Assembly: GCA_026391005.1 (NCBI GenBank)
Contig: JAPLEV010000051.1
Coordinates: 1 to 64,000, forward strand
DNA from: Flavobacteriia bacterium
GTDB taxonomy: Bacteria > Bacteroidota > Bacteroidia > Flavobacteriales_D > Crocinitomicaceae
Direction of reading: 5' to 3'
Length of the DNA stretch: 64,000 nucleotides
Shown in pieces: positions 30,951 through 41,396 of this stretch; within the stretch, counting starts at the first letter, position 1; the number at the start of each line of letters is the position of its first letter. The position numbers were made by a program, and so were the translations under genes. Below the pieces are notes generated by a model. It was given only the letters and a program-made list of their open reading frames with translations. It was not told where the DNA came from and did no database searches.

Positions 30951-31006
30951 AATCGAGCGGCTTGTGCTGAGCCCGCCGAAGTAAGTCGAGAGGCACGGAA
31001 CGGACG
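30951..31006. repeat. Intergenic mosaic repeat copy C
   Basis: AATCGAGCGGCTTGTGCTGAGCCCGCCGAAGTAAGTCGAGAGGCACGGAACGGACG shares TCGAG and CGAGAG blocks with A/B. Confidence 0.45.
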
Positions 31007-31083
31007 AGAGAAGTTATCCCCACGCATACAACAAAAAAAAAAGTAGAGCGTTAGTGCAACTACTAACCCCCTAATTTTTTTAT

Positions 31084-31674
31084 ATGAAAGTTAAAGTAAT
31101 GATTAGCATGATTTGTGCGATTGGAATGTTTGTGGTAAGCTGTACGAAAGATGCGGACGGTCCATCTCCAAGTCCTTGTAACACCTCAAATCCCGATTTT
31201 GTCAGTTTATATAGTGTTACCGCACAAAATCAGCAGTGCCTTGATCAACACATGTACGATAGCGAAGTTCATTCGTATTCGTTTGAAGTAAATGTTCCGA
31301 AAACAATTTGTTCAATTGGTTACCAAAGCCAGCCTGCAATAAGCCAAACGCCCTATTTATTTGAAATTTGGGATAGTGTTGCCAATACAATTGTTTACAG
31401 CGGAAGCCATGTTTTTAGCGCCACTGCTACTAGCTATGCTAGTATCCCACCTTTGTCGTTAATTCCAAACCACACCTACACTGTGAAAAGAATTCAAACA
31501 AATTACACGATGTTTCATGAAATTATCGGTAGGATAATTTATAAACCACAATTTCAACAAATGCAATTTCCTATTATGCAAGGTGCCTTAAAAATTACCA
31601 GCTCTCGGTTCTACGGAAACGCCGGTCTACTAATTGATGCAGCTATACCTTGCATAGACCTTGTGTATCAATAG
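31084..31674 (+). CDS. Hypothetical lipoprotein
   Basis: MKVKVMISMICAIGMFVVSCTKDADG: signal peptide with lipobox Cys. Confidence 0.75.
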   Translation: MKVKVMISMICAIGMFVVSCTKDADGPSPSPCNTSNPDFVSLYSVTAQNQQCLDQHMYDSEVHSYSFEVNVPKTICSIGYQSQPAISQTPYLFEIWDSVANTIVYSGSHVFSATATSYASIPPLSLIPNHTYTVKRIQTNYTMFHEIIGRIIYKPQFQQMQFPIMQGALKITSSRFYGNAGLLIDAAIPCIDLVYQ

Positions 31675-31686
31675 ATTTTATGTAGT

Positions 31687-31730
31687 AAAAAAGGTGTGTG
31701 AACGAATGCGTTTACACACCTTTTTTTTTT
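31687..31730. terminator. Bidirectional rho-independent terminator
   Basis: AAAAAAGGTGTGT...ACACACCTTTTTTTTTT hairpin between convergent genes. Confidence 0.85.
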
Positions 31731-32205
31731 ATAAATCCTTTCCCATAGAGTGAATGTCTCCATGATTTTCCTCAATTTGATCCTTGATAAACTGAATGCT
31801 TTTTGCCAACATGAATAAATCAGGCGTAGCAAATTTTTTCAGCCATTCCCAACTTTCTGGATTATGATCTACGGCTCTACCGATATGAAATAATAAATCA
31901 AACTTATTTGCTGCTAACCATTCTCCAGCTGAAGGAAGTCCCTCTGCAGCATTTATCATTGCCATCAATTGACCGTAACCATTTTCAATAAGCCAATCTC
32001 TCGAAACTTGTCGCAAAAAAATTGCTTCAGTGGCATGAAATAATTCGGGGAAACCATTTTCCTTAAGACCCAATTGAATTAGTTTATCCCCTTCAATGGC
32101 TTTGGCCCAAGCTAATATAACCTTCGGTTCATATTGAATTGATTTTAATTTAATCGGCTTGAGCTCCTCTTCCTTATTACTCTTACGTTTGAAAAAACTA
32201 AACAT
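31729..32205 (-). CDS. Hypothetical protein
   Basis: 158-aa ORF with ordinary coding composition; ends at the terminator. Confidence 0.7.
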   Translation of the reverse strand: MFSFFKRKSNKEEELKPIKLKSIQYEPKVILAWAKAIEGDKLIQLGLKENGFPELFHATEAIFLRQVSRDWLIENGYGQLMAMINAAEGLPSAGEWLAANKFDLLFHIGRAVDHNPESWEWLKKFATPDLFMLAKSIQFIKDQIEENHGDIHSMGKDL

Positions 32206-32214
32206 TATTTTACC

Positions 32215-33654
32215 TTAAAAAAACCATAAAGCCACAAAAATTGCAGCAATAACGCATATAAAATCGACCAATAGCATAGTGGAAAGGGTATACCTTGTAT
32301 TTTGAACCTTTATTGACCCAAAATAAACGGCTACTACGTAAAAAGTAGTTTCTGCACTGCATTGAAAAATACAACTTAGTCTCGCAGTAAAGGAATCTGG
32401 TCCGTATACACGCATTGCATCAATCATAAAACCACGAGATCCCCCAGAACTGAATGGGCGCAATAGCGCGACTGGAAAAGACTCAGTAATTGGTTTTGGA
32501 ACACCTACATTTGAGAAACACCAGGTAAGGCCATGGCTCAAAATTTCAAAAAGTCCACTGTTACGAAATAGCGAAATAGCAACCAACATTCCTAAAATGT
32601 ATGGGAAAACGGTTACTGCGGTATTTACACCATTTCTAGCGCCAGCAACAAAAGAGTCGAATATATTAGTTTGTTTTTCTGTGAATTTTTTTTCCTTGTA
32701 AAAAGCATAGCCAAGCGTGAGTAAAATAATCCCAAGTAACAAGATTCCCGAAAAGTTACCTGTAAATAAATTTTTACCAATAAAATCAAGGGAATTGATG
32801 TACCACAATAAACCTATCATAGCACCAACAATACTAAAGATGACTGCTAATAATAGCCCGCTTAATAAATTTATTCGTTGGCGCAAACCCACTATAATAA
32901 GGGCTGCTATGGTACCAATAAAAGAAGTGATGATGCAAGGTAACATTACATCTGCAGGGTTAGCTGCATGCTCGGCGGCTCGGTAACCAATAATTGAAGT
33001 TGGAATTAGCGTGAGACCAGCAGCGTGTAAACAAAGGAACATGATTTGAGCATCGCTAGCTTTTTCCTTTTCGGTATTAATCTCTTGTAAACTCTCCATG
33101 GCTTTTAATCCAAAAGGAGTAGCGGCAGAATCCAAGCCCAGAAAATTTGCTGCAAAATTTAAAGTCATATAAGAAATAGAAGGATGGTCTTTGGGAACGG
33201 ACGGAAAAACCTTAATAAAAAATGGACTTAGCCAGCGAGCCATTCCTTCTGCAGCCCCTGAATCAATGAGCAACTGCATTAATCCTGCAAAAAATGCGAG
33301 ATAAGCCAAAAGTGGTAAAATAATATCTAACAAACTATTTTTAGCGGTCGGTAAAAGACCATCCGTTTTTTGAATACCACTAAATATACGTACCGATTTT
33401 TCTCCCAAAATATAAGTGGTATCTATGTCTTTTGTATTTAAATTGATGATTACAATACCAGATTCAGTTTTCTTCAAAGAATCACGAACCAAGGGAGAAA
33501 GAGAACTTACATATGACTCACCAATCAAAAACGGATCGTCTTTTTTTCCATTTAATACATGGTCTATGGTATAGCTCTGATGCGTAAAGAGTCCTATTAA
33601 GACGAAACAAAGCGATGAAATAAAAATTACCAACCAAAATCTACTTAATACCAT
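32215..33654 (-). CDS. Nucleoside-recognition (Gate) domain membrane protein, SpmA/SpmB-like fusion
   Basis: 'LNFAANFLGLDSAATPFGLKAMESLQEIN' and 'RPFSSGGSRGFMIDAMRVYGPDSFTARLSCIFQCSAETTFYVVAVYFG'. Confidence 0.9.
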   Translation of the reverse strand: MVLSRFWLVIFISSLCFVLIGLFTHQSYTIDHVLNGKKDDPFLIGESYVSSLSPLVRDSLKKTESGIVIINLNTKDIDTTYILGEKSVRIFSGIQKTDGLLPTAKNSLLDIILPLLAYLAFFAGLMQLLIDSGAAEGMARWLSPFFIKVFPSVPKDHPSISYMTLNFAANFLGLDSAATPFGLKAMESLQEINTEKEKASDAQIMFLCLHAAGLTLIPTSIIGYRAAEHAANPADVMLPCIITSFIGTIAALIIVGLRQRINLLSGLLLAVIFSIVGAMIGLLWYINSLDFIGKNLFTGNFSGILLLGIILLTLGYAFYKEKKFTEKQTNIFDSFVAGARNGVNTAVTVFPYILGMLVAISLFRNSGLFEILSHGLTWCFSNVGVPKPITESFPVALLRPFSSGGSRGFMIDAMRVYGPDSFTARLSCIFQCSAETTFYVVAVYFGSIKVQNTRYTLSTMLLVDFICVIAAIFVALWFF

Positions 33655-33767
33655 GAAACGAATTTCGTTATTTATTTTGGGACAAAGCGGAACGATCTCG
33701 AAAAACTATTAACATTCGATATTGAATTAAATAACGACTTCAAACAAAGCAGTATAAACATTCTAAG

Positions 33768-33775
33768 TAATTTTG
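33768..33775 (+). promoter_or_regulatory. -7 box TAATTTTG upstream of pirin-family gene
   Basis: Matches TAnnTTTG, 12 nt before ATG 33788. Confidence 0.5.
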
Positions 33776-33787
33776 TGTTTTATATTT

Positions 33788-34501
33788 ATGAAAATTGTAT
33801 TTCACCCTGAAAATTCTAGAGGTCATGCCAACCACGGCTGGTTATTAGCGAAGCACTCTTTTAGTTTTGCTTCTTGGCAAAATAGAGAAAGAATGAATTT
33901 CGGTGCCTTGAGGGTATTAAACGACGATAGTATAGCCGGTGGAGAAGGATTTGGACAACATCCCCATGAGAATATGGAAATCATTACCATTCCATTAGAG
34001 GGCGCACTTAGACATGAAGACAGCATGGGACATTCAGAAGTTATTCATGCTGGAGAAGTACAAGTAATGAGCGCAGGAAGTGGTGTTTATCACAGTGAAT
34101 TCAATGCAAGTCCAAGCGAAAAAATTACGCTTTTTCAATTGTGGATTTTCCCAAATAAACAGCAAGTAAAACCGCGCTATGATCAAATAAGTTATGATAT
34201 TATTGATGCGAAAGATAAATTTCTTCAATTAGTTTCACCGAATAAAGACGATGCCGGAACTTGGATTCATCAAGATGCCTGGATTTCAATTGTTGATCTA
34301 TCGCTTCAAAACTCCATAAATTACGCGCTTCATTTACCAACTAATGGTGTTTATATCATGGCGATTGAAGGCCAACATCAAATTGGTGAGCATACACTTA
34401 ATAAAAGAGATGCAATTGGCATTTCAGAATGCGAAACAATAATTATTAATAATATACAACCAGGCCGCCTGCTTCTTGTGGAGGTGCCCATGATATTTTA
34501 G
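33788..34501 (+). CDS. Pirin family protein
   Basis: 'RGHANHGWLLAKHSFSFASW', 'NFGALRVLNDDSIAGGEGFGQHPHENMEIITIPLEGALRHEDSMGH'. ATG at 33788 preferred over the listed TTG. Confidence 0.95.
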   Translation: MKIVFHPENSRGHANHGWLLAKHSFSFASWQNRERMNFGALRVLNDDSIAGGEGFGQHPHENMEIITIPLEGALRHEDSMGHSEVIHAGEVQVMSAGSGVYHSEFNASPSEKITLFQLWIFPNKQQVKPRYDQISYDIIDAKDKFLQLVSPNKDDAGTWIHQDAWISIVDLSLQNSINYALHLPTNGVYIMAIEGQHQIGEHTLNKRDAIGISECETIIINNIQPGRLLLVEVPMIF

Positions 34502-34504
34502 AAT

Positions 34505-35140
34505 ATGAATAATAAAATTATTGACGATTTGAATTGGCGCTATGCGACAAAAAAGTTCAATCCAGAAATGAAAATATCATCGGAAGATTTTGATACCATT
34601 TGCGAATCACTGCGACTTGTCCCGAGTTCGTATGGTCTTCAACCCGTAAAATATATAGTTGTTAACGATAAAAGTATGCGAGAGAAACTCCTTCCTCTTG
34701 CATATAACCAACCGCAAATAACAGCTGCATCTCACTTAATTGTTATTTGCTCCTATCGTAATATAAGTCCAAATATGGTTGGTGAACATCTTTCCTTAAT
34801 GAGTGAAACAAGAAATATACCATTGGAAGACCTTAGTAAATTTGGTGAAAACATGAACGCTTCCTTCGCAAAACTCAGTACGGAAGAGCTATGCGAATGG
34901 ACAGCAAAACAAGCGTACATTTCTTTAGGTCACATTATGCATTCCTGCGCTAACCTTAGAATTGATGCTACACCAATGGAGGGATTTAACAAAAAATCCT
35001 TTGATGAAGCACTTGATTTAACATCAAAAAATTTACAAAGTGTGCTTCTCTTAGCTGTTGGATATAGAAGCCCCGAAGATAATTTGGCAAGAATGGCAAA
35101 AGTTCGGAAATCAACAGAGGATTTATTTGAAACCATATAG
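34505..35140 (+). CDS. Nitroreductase-family NAD(P)H-dependent oxidoreductase
   Basis: 'WRYATKKFNPEMKIS...LRLVPSSYGLQPVKYIVV', 'KQAYISLGHIMHSCANLRIDATPMEGFN', 'AVGYRSPEDN'. Confidence 0.93.
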   Translation: MNNKIIDDLNWRYATKKFNPEMKISSEDFDTICESLRLVPSSYGLQPVKYIVVNDKSMREKLLPLAYNQPQITAASHLIVICSYRNISPNMVGEHLSLMSETRNIPLEDLSKFGENMNASFAKLSTEELCEWTAKQAYISLGHIMHSCANLRIDATPMEGFNKKSFDEALDLTSKNLQSVLLLAVGYRSPEDNLARMAKVRKSTEDLFETI

Positions 35141-35238
35141 ATCATTCTCAAGTTTTGAAGTAATCATTGTTTAAAAAAATAGATTTCTAATTCAAAAGTC
35201 ATACTTTCTAATCGATTAATTACCTATTTTTGGAAGAT

Positions 35239-37410
35239 ATGAAATTATTGCTTCCACTTATAGTGCTTTTTATTGTTGGATATTCCACATCTTTTGCTCA
35301 ACTTCGTTTAAGTGCTAGTGACCGGACTGATATTAAGTTAATTACAAGTGAACGTTTAAAAATAAGCGATTCGAAGTCAACCGAAATAGCAAACTATTTC
35401 CCCATTAATAAAATCAATAATGATTGGTATTTATCATTCATCGGGAAAATAAATAATGAATTCGACAAGTCTTATTTTCAGAAGCACGGAATGATCGTTG
35501 GCTCTCCGATTGCATCAGTGGTGAGCTTAAAAATAAAACTAGATGACCTTGCTTCTATCCAAGATCTTAAAGGAATCGATTATCTAAAAATTGCCGATAG
35601 AATTAATCATCAATTAGACAAAGCAATTATTGATATGCATGTCGATAGCGTTCATGCCGGCATTAACTTACCTCAAGGATACACAGGAAAAAATGTTTAT
35701 ATCGGTGTGACAGATTGGGGATTTGATTATACCTCTCCTGTTTTCTATGACACAGCGCTCAATCAAACACGAATTGTTGCTGCTTGGGATCAATTCAAAA
35801 CAAGTGGCCCTGCCCCACAAGGTTTTTCCTACGGAACTGAGTACAATACAATCGGATCTTTATTGGCCGCTCAAACCGATACGGCCAATATTTATAGCCA
35901 CTCTACACATGGTACCCATGTCGCGTCAATTGCAGGTGGAAGTGGCGGAGGAACAAACTACCGAGGTGTTGCCTACGAAGCTAATTTTCTTTTTGCAACT
36001 TTCCTTGTCGATGAATCGGCGGTGCTGGATGCTTGGGAATGGATGTATCAAAAAGCACAAGCAGATGGAAAAAGATTGATCATTAATATGAGTTGGGGCT
36101 TATATCACTTCGGAACCTTGGATGGTAATTCATTGTTAAGTCAAGCAATTTCTGCTTATTCAGCGCTTGGAGTTGTTTTTTCAAATGCTGGCGGAAACAA
36201 TGGAAACGTAAATTTTCATATCAAGAAAGTATTCAATAATGACCTAATGAAATCGAGGGTGGAATTCTACCCCTACGCATCTAACCCGAATATGTGGGGA
36301 CAAAGCATCCATGCGTGGGGAGAACCAAATCACCATTTCTCTAATGGCATCATTGTGACAAACTCATCCAACTCAACCTTGATTGAGAGTCCGTTTTATA
36401 GTACCCTAAATACAAACAACTATATCGATACCTTTTTGGTTACTGGAAATGATACAATTAGATATAATATCTCCGCTGATGCTGCGCACCCATTGAATGG
36501 CAAACCACAGATGCGATTACGCGTAAAGAACACCAATACAAGCTTGAGGATCTTATTAAAATCGCAAGCCGATTCAGGCACTGTTCATTATTGGAATGTT
36601 ACCGAATTATCCAACGATGTTGGGAATTGGGGAATGGGATTCTTAACTGGTGGAAGTGGTACAATTTCAGGAGATGCAAACAATGGCATCAGTGAGCCAT
36701 CTTGTTCCGATGATGTTATAAGCGTAGCTGCCTATGCGACTAGTTATCAAACAAGCGGCGGGAATTATGTTGGTGGAGGTATTGCTTCCTTTTCTAGTCG
36801 GGGGCCCCGTTACGATGGCGTTATGAAACCTGATGTTGCGGCACCTGGTGTAGCAATCGTTTCCGCAATATCTTCCTTTACTGATTCTCCTTTTACCTCA
36901 GTAGCCAACATAACATTTAACAACACTACCTATCATTTTGCGAAATTTTCTGGTACCTCCATGTCCTCGCCAATGGTAGCAGGTGTAGCCGCCTTAATTT
37001 TAGAAGCAAATCCTTATCTATCGGCAAGTCAAGTGAAGCAAATTATCATGGAAACAGCCAGAACAGATAATTTCACAGGTGTCATTCCACCGGGAGGAAG
37101 CCCAATTTGGGGAGCGGGGAAAATTAACGGGTACCAAGCCGTAAAAATGGCGCTTACTATGCTAGGAACTGGAAACATCACGGGTGACTTATCCTGGTCA
37201 GTTTACCCGAATCCAGTGCAAAAAGAATTGTATTTTACCATAGTGGATGAATTACCAACTAGCTGTGAGGTAATTACGGAAAATGGTATTGTTATTACGA
37301 AAAGAATCAGTGATGGAAAGATAAATGTTAGTGACTTAGCACCCGGTAAATACTGGATTAGACTTCTAGTTAATTCACATATAGAGCAAGATCTATTTAT
37401 CAAAAATTAA
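35239..37410 (+). CDS. Secreted subtilisin-like S8 peptidase with T9SS type A sorting domain
   Basis: 'IGVTDWGFDYTSP' (Asp), 'HGTHVASIAGG' (His), 'FSGTSMSSPMVAGVAALI' (Ser); C-terminus 'WSVYPNPVQKELYFTI...PGKYWIRL'. Confidence 0.95.
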   Translation: MKLLLPLIVLFIVGYSTSFAQLRLSASDRTDIKLITSERLKISDSKSTEIANYFPINKINNDWYLSFIGKINNEFDKSYFQKHGMIVGSPIASVVSLKIKLDDLASIQDLKGIDYLKIADRINHQLDKAIIDMHVDSVHAGINLPQGYTGKNVYIGVTDWGFDYTSPVFYDTALNQTRIVAAWDQFKTSGPAPQGFSYGTEYNTIGSLLAAQTDTANIYSHSTHGTHVASIAGGSGGGTNYRGVAYEANFLFATFLVDESAVLDAWEWMYQKAQADGKRLIINMSWGLYHFGTLDGNSLLSQAISAYSALGVVFSNAGGNNGNVNFHIKKVFNNDLMKSRVEFYPYASNPNMWGQSIHAWGEPNHHFSNGIIVTNSSNSTLIESPFYSTLNTNNYIDTFLVTGNDTIRYNISADAAHPLNGKPQMRLRVKNTNTSLRILLKSQADSGTVHYWNVTELSNDVGNWGMGFLTGGSGTISGDANNGISEPSCSDDVISVAAYATSYQTSGGNYVGGGIASFSSRGPRYDGVMKPDVAAPGVAIVSAISSFTDSPFTSVANITFNNTTYHFAKFSGTSMSSPMVAGVAALILEANPYLSASQVKQIIMETARTDNFTGVIPPGGSPIWGAGKINGYQAVKMALTMLGTGNITGDLSWSVYPNPVQKELYFTIVDELPTSCEVITENGIVITKRISDGKINVSDLAPGKYWIRLLVNSHIEQDLFIKN

Positions 37411-37415
37411 TCCTT

Positions 37416-37919
37416 TTGCAAATTACTACCAAACAACTTAAGCGATCGGACTTATCATTTGTTAGAGATTTAGCTTACACTGTTTGGCCTGTGTCTTATG
37501 CATTGATTATCACGGAACATCAAATCAATTATATGTTAGATGCCATGTATTCTACCAAAAAACTTGAAGAAGATTTTGACGCAGGGCAGCAATTTTATGG
37601 GTGTTTCAAAAAGGAAAAACTGATTGGATTTATTACCTTTGAAAATAATCACCCTGGCAGTAAACAAATGAAAATTCATAAATTATATGTTGATACCCTC
37701 TCCACCAAAAAAGGAATAGGTAACGCACTCGTTAATTGTGCCAAAGATTGCGCAAAAAAAACAGATATGAATGAAATCGTTCTGAATGTAAATCGTAAAA
37801 ATCCGGCAATAAAGTTCTATCAAAAAATAGATTTCATCATCGATAGAGAGGAAATTATCGACATTGGAGAAGGATTTATAATGGATGATTACATCATGAA
37901 ATACACACTTCCATGTTAA
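37416..37919 (+). CDS. GNAT family N-acetyltransferase
   Basis: 'IGFITFENN', 'HKLYVDTLSTKKGIGNALV', 'VLNVNRKNPAIKFYQKIDF'. Apparent TTG start. Confidence 0.88.
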   Translation: MQITTKQLKRSDLSFVRDLAYTVWPVSYALIITEHQINYMLDAMYSTKKLEEDFDAGQQFYGCFKKEKLIGFITFENNHPGSKQMKIHKLYVDTLSTKKGIGNALVNCAKDCAKKTDMNEIVLNVNRKNPAIKFYQKIDFIIDREEIIDIGEGFIMDDYIMKYTLPC

Positions 37920-38920
37920 AAATAGATATGCATACGCACATTCTTCCAAAGGCAATGCCCAATTGGACAGAAAAATTTGGGTATGGTAAATTCATTCATT
38001 TGGAGCACCAAGAAGATGGAACTGCCAACATGATGCAAGGCGGTCAATTTTTCCGAAACATTCAAGAAAATTGTTGGGACGAGAGCATCAGAATAACAGA
38101 TTACGAAAGCTTCGCGACAAAAGTACAAGTAGTTTGTACCATTCCCGTTATGTTTTCCTATTGGGCAAAAACAGCCGATTGCGTCTCCCTTTCTCAATTT
38201 TTAAATGATCATATTGCTGAATTGGTACAGCGCTATCCCCAAAACTATATTGGCCTTGGCACGATTCCGATGCAAGATACAGAAGAGGCAATTAAAGAAT
38301 TAGAACGAATAAAATCCATTGGTCTGGTGGGTATTCAAATTGGCTCCAACATCAACGATGAAAACCTCAGCGAAGAGAAGTTTTTTCCAATTTTTGAAGC
38401 GTGTGAACGTCTTGGTTTAGCAGTAATGGTGCATCCTTGGCAAATGATGGGATTTGATAGCATGAAAAAATACTGGTTGCCGTGGTTAGTGGGAATGCCA
38501 GCAGAAACATCAAGAGCCGCTTGTTCACTTATTTTTGGAGGCGTATTGGAGCGTTTACCCAATCTTCGAATATGCTTTTCCCATGCCGGTGGATCTTTTC
38601 TTCCGACAATTGGCAGAATCGAACATGGATATAATTGTCGCCCTGATTTAGTGGCCATTGACAATCCCATTAATCCAAGAGAATACCTCGGTAAATTTTG
38701 GGTGGATTCAATAACGCATGATCTAGACGCTTTAAAATATATTTTACAATTACAAGGGTCAAATAGAGTTTGCTTAGGCAGCGATTATCCTTTTCCATTA
38801 GGCGACCTTGAAATAGGCAAATTCATAGAAGAAAGCGACTTAAGTTCAATTGATAAAGCTAATATCTTTCACAATTCAACTTTAGAATGGTTGAATTTGG
38901 ATAAAAAGGCGTTTATCTAA
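37913..38920 (+). CDS. Amidohydrolase, 2-amino-3-carboxymuconate-6-semialdehyde decarboxylase (ACMSD)-like
   Basis: 'KIDMHTHILPKAMPNW', 'YIGLGTIPMQDTEEAIKELERI', 'VMVHPWQMMG', 'CFSHAGGSFLPTIGRIEHGYNCRPDL', 'RVCLGSDYPFPLGDLE'. Confidence 0.88.
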   Translation: MLKIDMHTHILPKAMPNWTEKFGYGKFIHLEHQEDGTANMMQGGQFFRNIQENCWDESIRITDYESFATKVQVVCTIPVMFSYWAKTADCVSLSQFLNDHIAELVQRYPQNYIGLGTIPMQDTEEAIKELERIKSIGLVGIQIGSNINDENLSEEKFFPIFEACERLGLAVMVHPWQMMGFDSMKKYWLPWLVGMPAETSRAACSLIFGGVLERLPNLRICFSHAGGSFLPTIGRIEHGYNCRPDLVAIDNPINPREYLGKFWVDSITHDLDALKYILQLQGSNRVCLGSDYPFPLGDLEIGKFIEESDLSSIDKANIFHNSTLEWLNLDKKAFI

Positions 38921-39020
38921 AAAAACGTAATCTTTATTCTAAAGCTGTTTTTATAGCATTTTCTTCCAAAAGCAATGAATGGAGACTTATGCAAAAAAAA
39001 ATACAGCTCACGTTTAAGGA

Positions 39021-40184
39021 TTATTTACTGATACACCGCAAACCACTTTTTACGAGAGTAGCTTTTGCCTTAATCTCCTCCATCGATTTCCCTAGTATAG
39101 TTACATGTCCCATCTTTCTATTCGGAGAAGTTTTTTCTTTGCGATATAAATGAACGAATACACCTGGAATTTCTTCGATAGCTGCTAAGCCTTCAAAATA
39201 CGCCAAACCATTGTATGATGGCTCTCCCAATAAATTAACCATTGCTGCCGGACAAATCAATCGTGTTGAACCAAGCTCCAAATTTAATACAGCTCGAAGA
39301 TGTTGCTCAAATTGCGACGTCTCACAACACTCGATCGTATGATGACCGCTATTATGGGTTCGTGGTGCAATTTCATTGACTAAAAGATCACCCTGCTTTG
39401 TTAGAAAAAATTCTACGGCTAAGATCCCAACTAGATCTAAAGATTGTATAATCGACGATGCAATTTCAATCGCTTTTTGCTCAATTTCTAAAGAGATAGC
39501 CGCAGGTGAGAATTGAAATTCCACCAAATTTGCTTCTTTACTAAATTCACATTCAACAGCTGGAAAAACAGCTAATTGACCTGAAACATTTCGCGCCACA
39601 ATTATGGAAATTTCCTTTTCAAAATCAATCATTGACTCAATAACACTCGGGGCATCAAAAGCGAAGTTTAATTCTTCCTTATTTCTGATTACCTGAACAC
39701 CTTTTCCATCGTAACCACCCACTCGAAGTTTTTGAACAAAAGGATAACTCAAATCACCCTGAACAAGTGCCGCTTTTCCCTCCACCAATTGAAAGGGAGC
39801 CGTGGGAACATTTGAATCAATATAAAATTGCTTTTGAACTCCTTTATCTTTAATTATCTTAAGTACAGCTGGTTGTGGATAAACTTTCACCCCTTCCTTT
39901 TCCAATACTTCCAATGCCTCGATGTTTACATTTTCTATTTCAATAGTCAGTACTTTTTTATTTTTGCCAAATTGATAGACATCTTCATAATTATTGAAAT
40001 CACCTACGGTAAAAGTATCCGCTATTTTAGCACACGGTGCAGATGGATTTGGGTCTAAACAATGTACCTCTACCCCCATCTTTTTGGCAGCCTCAATCAT
40101 CATCATCCCCAATTGACCACCGCCTAACACACCTATTGAAGCTGTTTGAACAATTTTAATTTTCTCCTGTTTTTGCTGATGCAT
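39021..40184 (-). CDS. purK: 5-(carboxyamino)imidazole ribonucleotide synthase
   Basis: 'IGVLGGGQLGMMMIEAAKKMG', ATP-grasp body, 'NEIAPRTHNSGHHTIE'. Confidence 0.96.
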   Translation of the reverse strand: MHQQKQEKIKIVQTASIGVLGGGQLGMMMIEAAKKMGVEVHCLDPNPSAPCAKIADTFTVGDFNNYEDVYQFGKNKKVLTIEIENVNIEALEVLEKEGVKVYPQPAVLKIIKDKGVQKQFYIDSNVPTAPFQLVEGKAALVQGDLSYPFVQKLRVGGYDGKGVQVIRNKEELNFAFDAPSVIESMIDFEKEISIIVARNVSGQLAVFPAVECEFSKEANLVEFQFSPAAISLEIEQKAIEIASSIIQSLDLVGILAVEFFLTKQGDLLVNEIAPRTHNSGHHTIECCETSQFEQHLRAVLNLELGSTRLICPAAMVNLLGEPSYNGLAYFEGLAAIEEIPGVFVHLYRKEKTSPNRKMGHVTILGKSMEEIKAKATLVKSGLRCISK

Positions 40185-40253
40185 TATGCAAAGATAAACA
40201 ACCTAATTCAATTCAAATCTCAAATCATCTTTTCTTATGTAATCAAAAATGAG

Positions 40254-40261
40254 TACTTTTG
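40254..40261 (+). promoter_or_regulatory. -7 box TACTTTTG upstream of hpt
   Basis: Matches TAnnTTTG, 13 nt before the ATG. Confidence 0.5.
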
Positions 40262-40274
40262 ATTTTGCATTTGT

Positions 40275-40814
40275 ATGAAAGAGGTACAACTTCACGACAA
40301 ACATTTTGAATTATTTATTTCTTCCGAAGAAATATTAACCAAAGTAGCTGACCTAGCAAAAAAAATAGAGGTCGACTATCAGGGTAAAGAAATACTATTT
40401 CTTTCCATTTTAAATGGTTCCTTTATGTTCACAAGCGACTTAATGAAGAACATCACAAGGCAAGCGGAGATATCCTTCATCAAAGTTAGTTCGTATTCTG
40501 GTACTAGCACTACAGGACGAGTTGATGAATTAATAGGCTTAGCAACATCGATAACGGATAAACACATTATTGTAGTGGAAGACATTGTCGATACAGGTAT
40601 TACGATTGATAAAGTAATTACCCTATTGAACGCTTCAAATCCTGCCTCAATTTCGATTTGCACCTTCTTGTATAAACCTTCCGCATTCAAAGGAAATAAC
40701 ATTCCGGATTATGTTGGATTCGAAATACCAAATAAATTTGTTGTTGGCTATGGTTTAGATTATAACCAATTAGGAAGAAATTTAGATTCGCTTTACGAAT
40801 TAAAAAACAATTAG
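40275..40814 (+). CDS. hpt: Hypoxanthine phosphoribosyltransferase
   Basis: 'LFLSILNGSFMFTSDLMK', PRPP loop 'IIVVEDIVDTGITID', 'PDYVGFEIPNKFVVGYGLDYN'. Confidence 0.96.
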   Translation: MKEVQLHDKHFELFISSEEILTKVADLAKKIEVDYQGKEILFLSILNGSFMFTSDLMKNITRQAEISFIKVSSYSGTSTTGRVDELIGLATSITDKHIIVVEDIVDTGITIDKVITLLNASNPASISICTFLYKPSAFKGNNIPDYVGFEIPNKFVVGYGLDYNQLGRNLDSLYELKNN

Positions 40815-40815
40815 C

Positions 40816-41394
40816 ATGTTAAATATTGTATTATTTGGACCACCAGGTGCTGGTAAAGGAACGCAATCGGAGCGATTAATTGAGAAATTTAAGCTAATAC
40901 ATCTCTCCACAGGAGATATTTTTAGAGCGAATCTAAAAAACGAAACCTCATTAGGTGAACTTGCGAGAACCTACATGGACAAAGGTCAATTAGTACCGGA
41001 TGAAGTTACCATTGAAATGTTAAAAGCAGAAGTGCTAAAACATTCCTCACCGATCGGATTTATTTTTGATGGTTTTCCGAGAACGAATGCACAAGCTATA
41101 GCACTGGACGAACTATTAACAAGTTTAGAAACTGAAATTTCTATCATGTTGGCCTTAGAAGTGGAAGAAGAAGAACTAAAAAAACGATTATTAGCAAGAG
41201 CTGAACAAAGTGGGAGAGCAGACGATGCCGATCCTGCCATTATTGAAAACAGAATAGCCGTTTACAATAAGGATACAGCTCCAGTAAAAACATATTATCA
41301 AGGTCAAAATAAATTCACTTCAATTCAAGGAACAGGATCTATCGATGAGATTACTCAACGAATTTTCAACGCTTTGGAAAACATACAAGCCTAA
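40816..41394 (+). CDS. adk: Adenylate kinase
   Basis: '[16 protein letters not shown]', 'HLSTGDIFR', '[11 protein letters not shown]', 'GRADDADP'. Confidence 0.98.
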   Translation: MLNIVLFGPPGAGKGTQSERLIEKFKLIHLSTGDIFRANLKNETSLGELARTYMDKGQLVPDEVTIEMLKAEVLKHSSPIGFIFDGFPRTNAQAIALDELLTSLETEISIMLALEVEEEELKKRLLARAEQSGRADDADPAIIENRIAVYNKDTAPVKTYYQGQNKFTSIQGTGSIDEITQRIFNALENIQA

Positions 41395-41396
41395 CA

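Noticed and set aside
30605-31023. Minus-strand ORFs over the AAA_14 gene end
   Set aside because: Antisense to conserved coding sequence, no recognisable domains.
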